From positions 2,950,788 through 3,014,787 of the forward strand of contig JABACO010000010.1 in assembly GCA_013339895.1 (NCBI GenBank): a stretch of 64,000 nucleotides of DNA. The letters run 5' to 3'. Shown piece after piece: positions 12,398 to 24,235 of the stretch. The notes under the pieces were generated by a model that was not told the origin of the DNA, ran no database searches, and was given only the letters and a program-made list of their open reading frames with translations. The stretch is from Ephydatia muelleri. Lineage: Eukaryota > Porifera > Demospongiae > Spongillida > Spongillidae. The position numbers and the translations under genes were made by a program. The stretch's first letter is position 1; every line of letters starts with the position of its first letter.

Positions 12398-12903
12398 AAG
12401 AAAGAAACCGGTAGAGAGCCAGCTACACTTTCCGAAGTACTGAAGGTCCTATCAGAAAGTCTTTCAATCGGTTAAATCGTCACGTATTGCTCTGGATCAA
12501 GCTCAGGCCCGTAGGTACACGGTAGAGTAAGATGTTAGCGAAGATGCGCATACGAAACAAGGCCGCAGCTAGCCGTAACTATCGGTCGAGCATTGTTCCC
12601 TGGTACAGCTGATCTGGTCAGAAGGATTTGATTTCGTTGCGCTCCCTTGTCACTTGTAACGAAAGGGTGATGAAAGTCGAAGCGAGAAGGTCGTGTAGCT
12701 GGCTCTAAACCGTGCACTACAGGTGTAAACAAGTGTTCTAATAAGAGAGCGTTCATTCGAATCGTCCGTAAAACAGCAACTTTACTCCGTAAAACAGAGG
12801 CTTACTTTTTTTTTTTTTTTTGAAAAAAAACTTTTTTCCGTGAAATTTTTTTTTTTCCAACATACCGTATTTTCGTGAATTTTGGCGGCTCGGGCGTTCC
12901 ATA
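12398..12903 (-). repeat. Right terminal inverted repeat (uninterrupted)
   Basis: Reverse complement of the left arm, and lacks the 452-bp MITE, so it preserves the empty insertion site at 12744-12751. It ends with a short inverted-end sequence reading GGCGGCTCGGGCGTTCCATA on the plus strand. Confidence 0.9.
12535..12756 (-). CDS. 73-codon ORF in the right TIR, unknown
   Basis: Intact minus-strand ORF with ATG at 12756 inside the terminal repeat, starting MNALLLEHLFTP and ending VSYAHLR. It carries many Arg/His/Pro residues and no recognisable motif. The left arm holds the same frame broken by the MITE. There are no splice or promoter signals that I can defend. It could be a conserved regulatory sequence that is open by chance, so this is a candidate only. 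Confidence 0.25.
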   Translation of the reverse strand: MNALLLEHLFTPVVHGLEPATRPSRFDFHHPFVTSDKGAQRNQILLTRSAVPGNNARPIVTASCGLVSYAHLR

Positions 12904-13160
12904 TTCCGCGAGGTACCTCATAAAAAATTTCACCCTCACGAGTTCCGCGAGGTACCTCATAAAAAATTTCACCCTCACGAGTTCCGCGAGGTACCTCATA
13001 AAAAGTTCACCCTCACGAGTTCCGCGAGGTACCTCATAAAAAATTTCACCCTCACGAGTTCCGCGAGGTACCTCATAAAAAATTTCACCCTCACGAGTTC
13101 CGCGAGGTACCTCATAAAAAATTTCACCCTCATGAGTTCCGCGAGGTAATTTTGGCACGA
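12904..13160 (+). repeat. 39-bp satellite, right part
   Basis: About six and a half more copies of the unit seen at 1012-1376, on the same strand, beginning with the duplicated TTCCGC at 12904-12909. The units decay at about 13140-13210, where shortened variants (GAGGTATGTCACGAAAAATTT) appear. Confidence 0.93.
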
Positions 13161-13473
13161 TTAACGAGGTATGTCACGAAAAATTTCCCCCTCATAAAAA
13201 ATTTCTATTTTTGGCACGGATTCCGCACCATAACCAACGTATGTTTATAGTGCTCTACATAGAGAATACGCAACAGTTTTAGAACTTGCGTGTCTACTAT
13301 CAGACCATCGATACCAGCATGGATTGTTTTAACATAAGTTTCTGCTACGGTTACTAGTACTGTCCTTTTTTTGCGCTAAAGAATGCTATTTCTGGTAAGG
13401 AAAGACCACCCCCCCTTTTCCCATACTTCCAATCCAGCTCTGTGCTGCCATCTCCTTCTGATACCGGGCTTTA

Positions 13474-13573
13474 NNNNNNNNNNNNNNNNNNNNNNNNNNN
13501 NNNNNNNNNNNNNNNNNNNNNNNNNNNNNNNNNNNNNNNNNNNNNNNNNNNNNNNNNNNNNNNNNNNNNNNNN
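13474..13573. other. Assembly gap (100 N)
   Basis: Run of exactly 100 undetermined bases, a typical placeholder for a gap of unknown size. Open frames drawn across it are meaningless. Confidence 1.
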
Positions 13574-16500
13574 AGTAAACAATGCTCGCCCAGCTGCATG
13601 TTATCAGCTGGCTAGCTGGCTGAAGAGCTGCAATAAGATATATTTATTTGCTATCCTTTGCACTACCATCTAACGCATGCACCAGATGACCTAATCTTCA
13701 CTTCATTAGAGAGTACACATCATGTCTCGAAAGCTCTCTGCTCAAGTTATTAACATTGCGTTGTGTCCATTTGTTTGCTCATGCATATTTGCTGAACCTT
13801 TAACCCCTACCTATCTTGCTTAAACAATGCATTGCATGGAAAAACTTCCCAGATGCAGTTAAGAACAATTACATAAAAATAACTAGACAAATGCGGCCCT
13901 GGCGTCTCGATTGAAGAGATTTGGCCTACATACAGGTAGAAATAAAACGATGTTTTTATCCGGTCGACTGGCTGTTTACGTGCAACCGATCAGTTGCACA
14001 TATAAGTTGTTAAATAGGCCAACCAGTTTTGAAGCGAGTCAACCAGCTTTAAAGCGGGCGATCAACTGGCTATAATTCTTCGAATTGAGATACTGCGTAA
14101 ACTGGCACGGGGCTATTTGAGAACCAAGGGGCTATTAGGAACAGCATTGTTATGGACTATTTAATAATGAATTACAACTGAACAATAAACATTTCCTAAA
14201 ATATATGTGTTTCAGTTTTAATAGTAGACATATTTGTCATTGCTCCCTCAATGGTTGTTTGGAACCCATTTTTGCTATTCAGACCATTTTCTGCGACTCA
14301 GCTCCACTTACGTTGAGTTTCATCGATCTTAAAAATGCATTTGGATTTATAGCCAACGCTACAGAAATGACATCCTGGGATATGGTACAGTTCACTACTA
14401 ATTGTATAAATCTATTACTCACCCACATCTCAATAAACGACCCTTTGCCAAATTCAAAAGGGAGTATTTCAAGGGCTCTCCTATTCTATTTCTTATGTCT
14501 TTCAACCCCATCATTCAATCTGTGTCATCCCATCTGTTCAGAGGTTACACTTCCCAATGATCCAACAATGCTCTGCACCACTCCCTGATAAAGATCATCA
14601 ACCACTGCATGGGGTATGATCACTTTGTGCTAATGCAGATGTGCATGTTCATAGTATTGAAACTGTGTCAGTTAATAAACATTAAATGGTTCCCCACCAA
14701 AGGTAATAGTAAATGGTCTCTTCCACTGTCAGCCACTCTAGTGCCCTCGACTAACACTTCAGTGAAATACAGTAAGCCACAGAAACACATTGTGTGACCT
14801 TGAGTCCAAGGGTTTGTAAACCTCTCTTCTAACCACAGCCACTTGGACATACTGCTCTCAGTACACGCACAGCTTTGTGTTAATTATTTCCATCTACACT
14901 TATCAAATCAACTTGCTGTGATCTATTTGATAGTTGTGCTAAAACTGTTATCTCACCCTCCCACTCTATCTTCATGGCAAGAAATGGAACAGTATGGGAC
15001 TTGAATAGACATCTCATGTACTAACTCATGTTTTCCTGTTCACTACTGACTATAATTATTATTATTTATTTTTGCCCCTTTAAGACCATCTTTGACTGTC
15101 TCGAAGGAGCCTTGTTGCCCTACAGGGTTGTTTCCTTTTGTTTGTTCTGCTTGTTTTATGTTTATGTCTTCTATTAAATGAGTGGTTCTTCCCCCTTTTG
15201 TCATTGCTCCAACCATTTGATGGTACGTGTGTACATTGGTCTCGTGCAGTGTTGTGCTGCAGCTGTTATACAAAGGCCATGCACTTCGTTTATCTAACAC
15301 CAACGCATTGCCAGCTTAGAGGAAAAATCTTTGCTCGTCAAATTCGCATGCAGCACTGTAAAAAATAAACAGCGACTAGCACTCCAACTGGAGTGCTTAT
15401 TGGAGTGTTTGTCACTTCAGAAAGCAAACATAGCACTACAGGCCAGTTTGTTGCAGTGAGGAAATGTTTACAATGAACGTTTGCACGAAATGCTCTATTT
15501 GGCTGCTGTCGCAAAAGAGTGCATTCATTACCTGTACGCCTACATGACGATATTAAAGTTCATGCTGTGACGTCATTTACATGTTATGGTAGTTCAGCTC
15601 AAGAAAGGTATAATGCTTCAATCCTATATGGAACCTTGCTGACGCTTCCAACACATAAACACACGCCCGTTCATAATAAATGCGCTTTGTCAGTTTCTGC
15701 CGCGTAGTTTCTGTGTACTTTACAAACTTAAATACGTATGATGAAATTTAGCTCTATTACACAAGCACACGGTTCCACCCCAAATTTTATAGACACGTAA
15801 TACAAAGTTTTCAGTAGTAATGAAGTTAACAATATTTTATAAGTATGTGCTATGCATGTGTATTATACAGGGTGTCCATGAATGAACACGCACGACAGGT
15901 TTAAATGGTTATAGCTTTATATTGAAATCAGTCAATTAGTTTGATATTTTGCTTTTAGATGGCTCTGATTAAGCAAATAATGTAGATGTAAACATATTTA
16001 GATTAGTTAAACGGTTGAATACCTAAATTCAAATATTTAAAAATCAATGCTCTCTGTAATCATACCAATTAGCGATTAATAATACATAATTATTTAATTA
16101 TGTATGTTTAATGGCTTATTAAGTCTAACTAATTTTTGTTTATAAATGGCAATTACACTCATTCCTTAATTAGAGAAACGTAAGTTAATCACTGAGCATC
16201 AAATACCTTAATCAACTTCAATAGTGAGCTATTAAATTACAAAGTCTGTGTGGTTATCAAGTTTGATTTGTTGATCTTTGAATTGTTTAATAACAAAATT
16301 GTAGAAATTGAAATAATTGATTGATAATATAGTTTGGACTTTATTGTCTACTAAAAAACAGTAATTGTAATACAGGTTGTCACACATTATTAGCTCATGT
16401 TAATTAACATTATCGTTGTTGATTTAATTAAAGGCTTAAAGGCACATAAAATTTTGTTTGCACTATTGTTATTTGCCTATCATTACATTGTACAACCTTG

Positions 16501-16620
16501 TAATAAGCTTATTAACTATTATTGATATGGAGTTATAACTATTAAAACCTGTTCTGTATGAATTGATTCCATTAGGTGAGAGGTTTATTGCATACATTGC
16601 TATACTATGTCGACAGTTTC
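13574..16620. other. No recognisable gene; AT-rich intergenic sequence
   Basis: Only short frames without motifs. The part from about 15870 to 16470 is very AT-rich and begins with ACAGGGTGTCCATGAATGA, which resembles the ends of some DNA transposons, but I found no matching inverted end. Confidence 0.5.
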
Positions 16621-16627
16621 CCACAGA

Positions 16628-16758
16628 ATTGCCCTTCGGCCATATTATGGAGGACTGTCTCGCAAAAATAGATTTGGGCGAACAGTGATCAGGTCGGATC
16701 ACATTTACCCGGATCAAATGTTGCATCACAGTCCCCCATAATATGGCCGAAGGGCAAT
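16628..16758. mobile_element. 131-bp foldback element
   Basis: Left arm ATTGCCCTTCGGCCATATTA and its reverse complement at the right end, with arms of about 30 bp around a 70-bp loop. No clear target duplication. Looks like a small MITE. Confidence 0.75.
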
Positions 16759-17093
16759 TTTTGAGCGTTCAAAGTGTTTTGGGAGCTGGATCTACTTTTG
16801 AGGTTAGTGCTATCAGTGTTTATATGAACATCACACATGGATGACAAGAGCTTCGAATTACCTGAGCTGCCAAATCGTAATGCCATTCGTAATCAATGCC
16901 CTAACGTAACAATGTGTGCATGGGGCACCATTTTACCCCTGCAGTTCATTTCTGTCTCTAGCACTGTCGTTGGGAAAAAAAAAAGTGTGCATCGATTGAT
17001 AAAATCTGATCACAAAACCTACATGCTTATACACTGCTGCCAAAACTAGACTGCCAATATACATTATTACACTTTATAAACGGATAAGGTTCT

Positions 17094-17232
17094 GTGGGTA
17101 GGGAGGAGGACGGTCAGTGGGTAGGGGAGGAGGACGGTCAATGGGTAGGGGAGGAGGACGGTCAGTGGGTAGGGGAGGAGGACGGTCAGTGGGTAGGGGA
17201 GGAGGACGGTCAGTGGATAGGGGAGGAGGAGG
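17094..17232 (+). repeat. 24-bp minisatellite
   Basis: Five to six copies of a 24-bp unit (GTGGGTAGGGGAGGAGGACG plus GTCA) with single-base variants. It keeps frames open on both strands; not coding. Confidence 0.92.
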
Positions 17233-17349
17233 TGCTTCTTGTTCGTTCCCTTAGGGGAGATATATGTGAACAGCATTCCTATTGGCACAGTGAAGGACTG
17301 CTATGTAGCAAACACACCTACAACTGGCCACACCTTCCGACTGTAAATA

Positions 17350-17717
17350 GTGACAGGTCATTCTACAACTGACTCCTCCATCTCTACACGTGAGCACTGT
17401 CACCTCTTTTGGAGCACAATTTATTCCAATTGAGTAAGTACCGTCTTCTATGTCTGCTGCCCATTTCTCTTTAACCCTCTGAGTGGTACTTGTACATGTC
17501 ATAGATATTTCATTTCCTGGCATCTTCAGCTTCTTTATTCTGGTTCTTCGATTTTCTGAGAGTCCATCCAGAGCATATGTATCAGGCCATTCTTCCTGGC
17601 ATACTCCTTTAACATCTGACCTCGGTTTCTTCTAGGTATGTTGTATTGTCGTGCTACATGTGACCAATTGACTTTCTTATCTACACTCCAATTCTTCAAT
17701 TCATGAAGTGCAACCAA
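17350..17717 (-). pseudogene. Frameshifted relic of an unrecognised gene, helix-turn-helix-like N-terminus
   Basis: On the minus strand one frame encodes KKVNWSHVARQYNIPRRNRG followed by QMLKEYARKNGL, which looks like a compact helical DNA-binding segment. After a one-base shift near 17585 the next frame continues DGLSENRRTRIKKLKMPGNE and VKEKWAADIEDGTYSIGINC to about 17350. The two halves read as one protein broken by a frameshift. It is reminiscent of multi-copy, transposon-associated genes of sponges and cnidarians, but no family is assigned. No upstream start exon is defined. Confidence 0.45.
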
Positions 17718-19409
17718 GTCACACTATCTTCCATGGAAGGTGAATGTGTCTTCTTTTTTTACGGCGTTACTACTAGTTGCTCTTTAGTTCTTCATTTTTG
17801 CACTTTCAAACCCTTGAGCAAGGTGAATCCTATTATGTTCACAATGACACACTGGATTGCGCTTACTAAAGCACAATATTGCCTTGTACTCTTTTTGAGA
17901 TTCACCTTCTGTTGAAGCAGTCTAAGACAACCTTGCAGTGTTTGTTTAACTGTAACAGTTTGTGGCCAGGTTTTACACTGTAGTATGCTTCATTCACCTT
18001 AAAAGCAGGGAAGATAGCTTGAAACCTGTTTGCTCTACGCTGTTGTCAAGTTTTTTGTTGTAGTTGCATTTCTTTCCTTTTGCATTGACACAGATTGTTT
18101 GAGAGAGCTCGTTCTCACAAACCCACAATCGACAAACAGCTTTGTCTGTGCACCACCTGATGCAGGTATATATATATATTGTTTGCCAGATGTTTGTCAG
18201 ATATTTAACACAGGTCATGGGAAGTCACCCACACAACCACAATATATGTCAAGTGGTTGTTTGCTTGATAGATCCACAAGTGCCTTTTAATTATGTAATT
18301 AAAGACTATTGTTTGGAATTATTAACTACTATATGCAGACTTGATTTTATTAAATAGAATAATTATTCTCAAAAATTATTTCAGCAATGCATTATCAAAC
18401 TGGAGTTATGTGTACAAAGCCGTTGCCAGACTCCACACACCCATACATGTGCAGTAGTAATTGCAGGAGGGGGGAGGAGGGTGACCCTGTGAACATCTCC
18501 TAATTTAAGGGGTTTTGCATATATCATTGCAAGACATGCATTGTGAGGCTATGCAATGGTTTTGAATCTTGTGGTGTTTGTTAATCTAGTCTGAAAAGTG
18601 TTCCGAAATGACCTCAGTCAAGCTGAGGAAGTCAACCTGCCCTGAGACTACTGCAGGTAGCACACCAGAAAACATAGTGGACTCAAAAAAGATGGCGGAT
18701 GTGGTTACAAAGGGCAATGACCAATGGTCAGAGAGAAGAGTTCTGTCAGAAGAAATCAGACCTTCTGCTTCGCCCTAACATTTAACTCCTCCAAACACAA
18801 GCTGCTGTCCACAAGGTATTGGCAAGAAGAGAAAATGTGACCAGCTCCTGGGTCCATGAGGGGTGATGGGATCACCCAGGCCCAGACCCACATTACAGTG
18901 GGTGTCTAGGCCCACATTACAATGGGTAAACACAAGGAGCACCAAAACGAAGAAGCATCTGGAGGTATCATATCCCTTGCATCATAGGATTACCAGGTGT
19001 CAAGATGTCCCTTGTCATTTGGGTATTAATGCATTGTCAATTCATCAACATGTGCATAACAGTGATACATTTATTGTAAAGCAGTTATCAATTACCTGTG
19101 TTCTGGCTGCTATGATCTTATTATATTATTATTGTACTGTGTTAATTCTTTTATTTATTTCTGTATGTACAGGTAGGCTCCAGGCATTGTTACCAAATGT
19201 GGTGTGGCATGAACGATCTCTATCAACAGGCAGTTTTGTATCCTGCAAATTATTTGACTGGTCCGTCATCCCCAAGTCACTGGAAAGATCAACGATCTCA
19301 ACCACCCAAAAGCATGGCAGTTGCTGGCTGACAAGAAGCAACCACAGGATTTGGAGAAGTTGGATATCTCCATGCATCGGGCTGTAATATGAGTTGATTT
19401 GGTATAAAA

Positions 19410-19426
19410 CGTGTGTGTGTGTATAT

Positions 19427-19494
<68 letters not shown>
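19410..19494 (+). repeat. GT microsatellite
   Basis: GT dinucleotide run inside the intron-like part of pseudogene copy 2. Confidence 0.95.
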
Positions 19495-19495
<1 letters not shown>

Positions 19496-19679
19496 TACAT
19501 ACATACGTGCTGTTGACGAATAGTGCAAAACTCGTGTGTGTTTCATCATGATTTCATTGCCACTGGTTTTGGTGCTCTAACCGTGGAACACCTTTGTACA
19601 GAAGCATTGGACAGTGTAGGTCTTCAATTGTGGTGTATTTGGTAAAGTACACTATCACCTGAAATGCTTTTCTTCCCTC

Positions 19680-19815
19680 CATAATACCCGTCCCATCCAT
19701 CTTCCCCCAACCCATCCATCCATTCTCCCTCACCCCATCAATCCATCCTCCCCCAACCCATCCATCCATCCATCCTTCCATCCATCCATAATACCCACCC
19801 TATCCATCCATGCCA
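19680..19815 (-). repeat. CCAT-rich minisatellite
   Basis: CCATCCATCC-type array; the counterpart of the ATGG-rich intron array at 56360-56705 in the full-length gene, supporting the duplication relationship. Confidence 0.85.
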
Positions 19816-21370
19816 TCTCATCATTCTCTATTCACACAGCATCATTTCAGACCACATACAATCCTCTGTTGCCAAGGTGGAATAGATGAAGAGGAAAAAG
19901 AGACTATATCTAAAGAAGATCAGAGACTGCAGGTATAGGCTCATCCTGGGATGGTGCTGTTTTGTGCCTTGACTGGTCCCCATGCTTTTACCCTTTGTAG
20001 GGAGGAGTTGGAGCATATGTGGGAAGAGGGAGTCTCTCTGGAAGAGCTGAAGGAGAAGAGGGACCAGTTTGCTGAGAAGCTGATCAACCTCAGGAGAAAG
20101 TTAGATGTATGGATATGGAGGAAATTTGGCTGTTTCACTACTTTTCTAGATGCTAGTTAACCTAGAGTAGTATAGGGTAATATTATTCAAAGTACTATTT
20201 AGAAGTTTATAGCCTCCTGTAATCAAGTGGGATTTTGCATGTGATTTATAGCAGTCCAGTGAGTAGTACATGATGGGATCCTTACATTGGTATCAGCACT
20301 TCTGTTCATATTGCAGTCAGTTTGTGTCCATTGTATATGCTTCTTTGGGTTTCAGTTTAGTGTTTGTTGATTTGGAAAGATTCTGACAGCAGCTTGAAAC
20401 TATTTGCATGTGTTTGCATTATGCATGTTCAATAGGATTTTTTTTTAGAATTGCCTGGGTGTGAACATTTGTTAGGTCTCATTCATTTGCATGCGATCCT
20501 CCAGTGTGAGAGACTGAAGAATGCCCTGTTTCTAAGAAACCCTCCCCTGGGCACTGGTCGAGACACAACCGTGTGTACTGGAAATTGCAGGTTTGTTCAC
20601 TGCTGTACACAGCCAGTTTTCAAAACTTGTACCATGTTGTAGTGCCCTAAACCTGTTTCCAGAATTGATACTTTCCTCTTACAGTATGAACTGATTCGTT
20701 GAGCAGCACATTCTGGTATATGGTTTTGAAAATTGGCTCTGTGTTTCACTGTATATCGTATAATTTCGCTTCATGATTCATCCCACCCTGTCTGCTCCTC
20801 TCCACTCTCCATCTTCTCTCTCCCATACCCATCATGTGTGTTTTCCCTACTTACCTGTTTTAGTGTAGCGAAGGTTGGCTTGTAGAGGTGGAACTCAAAC
20901 CACAGAGTCATCAAGATCTATACATCCTTTATCATATAGAATTTGGTGCCGTCATTTTTGTATCTGACTAGAGCATTCAGTCAGGTTTCAAAGTGACGTG
21001 GGCGATAATGGAGAGCAGAGATGAAGTGAAAGTATTTTAACATGTATCTTTGACTAGCTAGTTAATGACTCCCCTCTGTGTTCTCATTGAATGTCTGCAT
21101 CCAAGGGGGAGGAGGGAAGGATTGCTACTAGAGAAGATCAAAGATGCTGTTGGTTTATTTGTTTTCTAAGAAGCCAACACCACCCCAAACCACTCAATGA
21201 CACTGTCATATATGGACAAACTGCCATGTATGGACACATGAGCTCCAAAGCATTCTGTTCTTCTTCGTTATACATGTATTTTAAAATCTGTGTTTAGTTA
21301 GCATAATTTGAACTGCGACACATTACATCTGGATAAATACATAATTCCGTCCAGCCCTGTTGCAAGCTAG

Positions 21371-23880
21371 TCCAAACATTACATAGCCATAGAGGGATTA
21401 CATCACTCGCCATGTGTAAGTAGTTACGCGTAGTGGTCATGTATTCCAACTGCAGCTGTATGTTAGGTCTGGGGTCGAGACTAGCTGCATTCCTAATGGC
21501 ACAAGGTGCAGAAGTCCTTTTGTTATTCTGTAAAATGGGCTCTGATTAGCCATTACATTTCAGCAATGTTACAGTGCAGTTTAATTTAAAGTTCAACTCA
21601 TAGAGCTGATAGATAGGAAATGAGTGTTTTGGCATGCTTATTGATGGAATTGAAAAATCAAATGCTATAGCAAAGTGGATGATAATCAAGAAAAAAATCT
21701 TGCTTGCAATAGAGGGGGCAAGGTTTACGTGGCAGCAAAGAAAAGCCAACGATAGCTTGAGAATAAAAATCCAACATTCTAGACTTATAGCAGAACAAAG
21801 CAAGCGAGATAAAGCGTCTAGGTAAAACTGAAACAAAATAAAATTCATAGTTTATAGTGAAGACACAATTGAAGAAAAATATTCTTATCTCTCATTAACA
21901 AATACAATAGAATTTATTAAACTAGTTTAATAAACTAGTATCTACAAGTCCTTTCATGGTTACTCGGTAAATACGTACACAACAGCAAGAGTTGAACATC
22001 TCACCTGGATAATCAAAACATAACGGAAAAGTGCAGTTTGTTAAGGAGGTGCATGGGAATGCAATGATAGGATTCACCTTACTGAAGTGACACTGCCATT
22101 GCTCACAACGCTGTACTATGACTTCTAAACATTGAAGTATTTGTGTTTTGGATGCAGGATGTAGGGCTAGAAGTGCACTGAACCCCTACAGACAAATTGG
22201 AATGAAGATCGAATGAAAACTTTATAACGCTGCACAAAAAACCACAAGTCAAGATATTATACGATCTAGAGTTACAAGAAACTTCAACTGCTCCACACAT
22301 TCTCCCATTGATAGGCCACCCTGCTCCAGTCAGTACGGAGTCCATGTTGTAATTGAACTCTTGATGCCCATCATGAAGCAAACGTGGAACACCACACACT
22401 TCACAACTGCACTAGTTCAGCTTCACGTGATCTTCAGGAAATGTTAATCATGCAGATACTACTTGGTAATGCCTTTAATCTGATCTGTAAAATCAAACAC
22501 CAACACAACATCACAGCTTGGATTTATTTATGCAGGGGGATGCATCAAGCCATATTTTATTAAAGCAAGTACTAGTGACACAGAGTCTTGCAAAATGTGT
22601 TCTGATGTGTATATTAAAGAGACTCATACTTCAGACTACAGAGAGCTCTAACAATTAATATCAGTAAATGGAACTGCAATAGTCGAGAGTGAGTGCAGAT
22701 GAAATTATCACGAGCTCCACAGTGCATCTCCACCACGCTGCTGGCACACATTGAAGCACGCATAATTCCCATCTACATGCATCGCCATTGAATCATCCAC
22801 AAGTGGGTGTGGCATTAATTCCTTAATTCCTGTGGATATACTAAGGTACTAGTATATATATGAGCGGTCAGTATGGAAAGTGTGTTGGCTGATCAGACGC
22901 CAATTCTGAACGGCAGCAGCGGATGTACATCGATCGTAGTGGTGATGTAATCTATCCAATCCGCTGCTGCGGTGAACCGGGTCTGGGGCTCAGTTGCCAC
23001 CTTAAACCAGACTATCCACTGCGTGACATAGTATCGTATGCAGTAATATGCAGAGTTTGCCCACGCCATGGTATGCAGATACATATCCAGACATGCACGT
23101 GTGCAAACCGATATACATACTCGTACCTAGGTATGTCAATGTCCAGTGCAGTGTGCAGATGGGTATTGTTGGGGCTAAGTATCGGGTGCGTACCGCACCC
23201 ATATCGCGAGCGGCACTTTAGCCCGTAAATTACGATAGTGCGCAATAAATAGGAATATAGGCCGTTTTAACCACACCCATGAAAACGCATATGAGTGTGG
23301 CTACTATAATTACCTCGCGTACTATTTCGAACTCACAGGTAAGTTATTGGATCCCTATAATCATTGTAAACTTCTGATACCTACATCTGTGACTATTTCT
23401 AGCCTGTAGGCCTATTTGAGTAATTAATCATTATCTGCGCATGCTCGGTTTTAAGTTTTGCACGTGTTGGTCATTAATGGAGGTGACGACGCACGATCGA
23501 GCAAAGGAAACAAAAATAGGCAACTTGGTTGAGTTCCCAACGAAATAGGAGGAAAGGAAAGTTGGACTACTGGGCTATCTGTGGAGACAGTACTAATGGA
23601 GCCGTTCTCAACGAGAGAGAAATTGGATTGTTGATTTTGATCACTATATAGCTGACGAATCAGTGAGGTGCAATTGTGCAAGATAAAGAGTTCCAATTAA
23701 GAGTTTCGGACAACGCGGGTGACAGGCGGAGGTTATAAAGGCATACCGAACGGACTTAAGCAGTCTAGGCTAGGTAAGTTGTGCGTGTTTACACTGTATA
23801 CTGTGCGGTGTTGCTTATGTCAAACCAGGACAAGTGTGGGATTCAGTACATGCAGTGAGGCGACGTTTCAAGTTGTCACA
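21371..23880. other. No recognisable gene
   Basis: No supported exon. A short diverged repeat with CGGTGATGTAATC...CCGCTGCTG lies at 22940-22995 and belongs to a small dispersed family also seen at 39318-39437, 48160-48220 and 54765-54815. A perfect AAACTAGTTT...AAACTAGT palindrome lies near 21920-21940. Confidence 0.45.
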
Positions 23881-23899
23881 AAGGTTTACATTGACTGAA

Positions 23900-24235
23900 A
23901 TGGCGGAAGTGACCAACCCCGGCAAAAGAAGAAGCGCAGGTACAGAGTAGGCATGCTATGACTTTCCTTTCTGACCACTGCTCTTGAGCCGACGCCAGGG
24001 TGTACTACGGCCAAATGAAAACGCTTCGCTGCATGGCCAACCAACGGGACCACGACGATAGCATTGTAAAGCATAAGCTAGCTACCACCGCGGTCAGAGA
24101 GTAAGTAAATGCTGAGTTCTTTGTGCATAACCTCTGTAATATTTTAGCGTGTGCTTGTAAGGAAACCGTCGACAAGTGCCGCGAGAGTAGTAGAGGCTCG
24201 TGCTCGCCTTCCAAGAGGCCTCTGCTAGGCGGAGA
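23900..24235 (+). CDS. Possible small three-exon gene, unknown function
   Basis: ATG at 23900 in a good context (GAAATGG) opens an exon encoding MAEVTNPGKRRSA with a donor GTACAG near 23940. An acceptor near 23988 (CTCTTGAG) restores phase into an exon encoding DARVYYGQMKTLRCMANQRD and ending TTAVRE before GTAAGT near 24102. A third segment could read KPSTSAARVVEARARLPRG to a stop near 24230. Phases agree across both junctions and CpG content rises upstream, which is why I list it. No domain is recognised. An alternative frame in the third segment (CKETVDKCRESSRG) also stays open. Confidence 0.35.

Larger units (their letters stand above)
1377..12903. mobile_element. 11.5-kb DNA transposon with ~500-bp TIRs carrying a HECT ligase gene
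   Basis: The two ends are inverted copies: the left starts TATGGAACGCCCGAGCCGCC and the right ends with its reverse complement. Homology runs inward for about 500 bp (left 1377-2336 minus a later 460-bp insertion and its duplication; right 12398-12903). A 6-bp TTCCGC duplication flanks the element, which sits inside a 39-bp satellite on the same strand at both sides. The interior holds a spliced C2HC-HECT gene, a broken duplicate of its 5' exons, microsatellites and a 1.1-kb minisatellite. No complete transposase was found, only a possible minus-strand tail near 6.1-6.35 kb. From memory, 6-bp duplications occur in Polinton, Dada and IS3EU groups; the TAT-GG terminus makes an IS3EU-like element my leading but unproven guess. 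Confidence 0.85.
18305..21370 (+). pseudogene. Truncated copy of the zinc-finger/DDT/WHIM gene (copy 2)
   Basis: Plus-strand copy of the minus-strand gene at 54.98-59.37 kb, including intron sequence and the flank beyond the stop. Recognisable pieces: the exon beginning TCTGAAAAG (18592 on), then a jump near 18960 to intron sequence before the GGTAGGCTCCAGG exon (19173), a degenerate 3' part with EELEHMWEEGVSLEELKEK (20003-20105), a WHIM-like RNPPLGTGRD relic (~20540), SEGWLVEVEL-like (~20880) and the last exon (21090-21200). The jump deletes the internal repeats, the charged coil and the DDT exon, and the WHIM Asp-Arg-x-x-Asn-Arg block is destroyed. Frame breaks and stops are frequent, so it is a pseudogene. 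Its upstream flank is shared with copy 3 at 35.4 kb. Confidence 0.85.

Noticed and set aside
1012-13160. CRISPR-like array of 39-bp repeats
   Set aside because: Units are directly adjacent with no spacers, and the window is eukaryotic.
15870-16470. Complete transposon starting ACAGGGTGTCCATGAATG
   Set aside because: No inverted partner or target duplication was found; ACAGGTTGTC near 16374 is in the wrong orientation.
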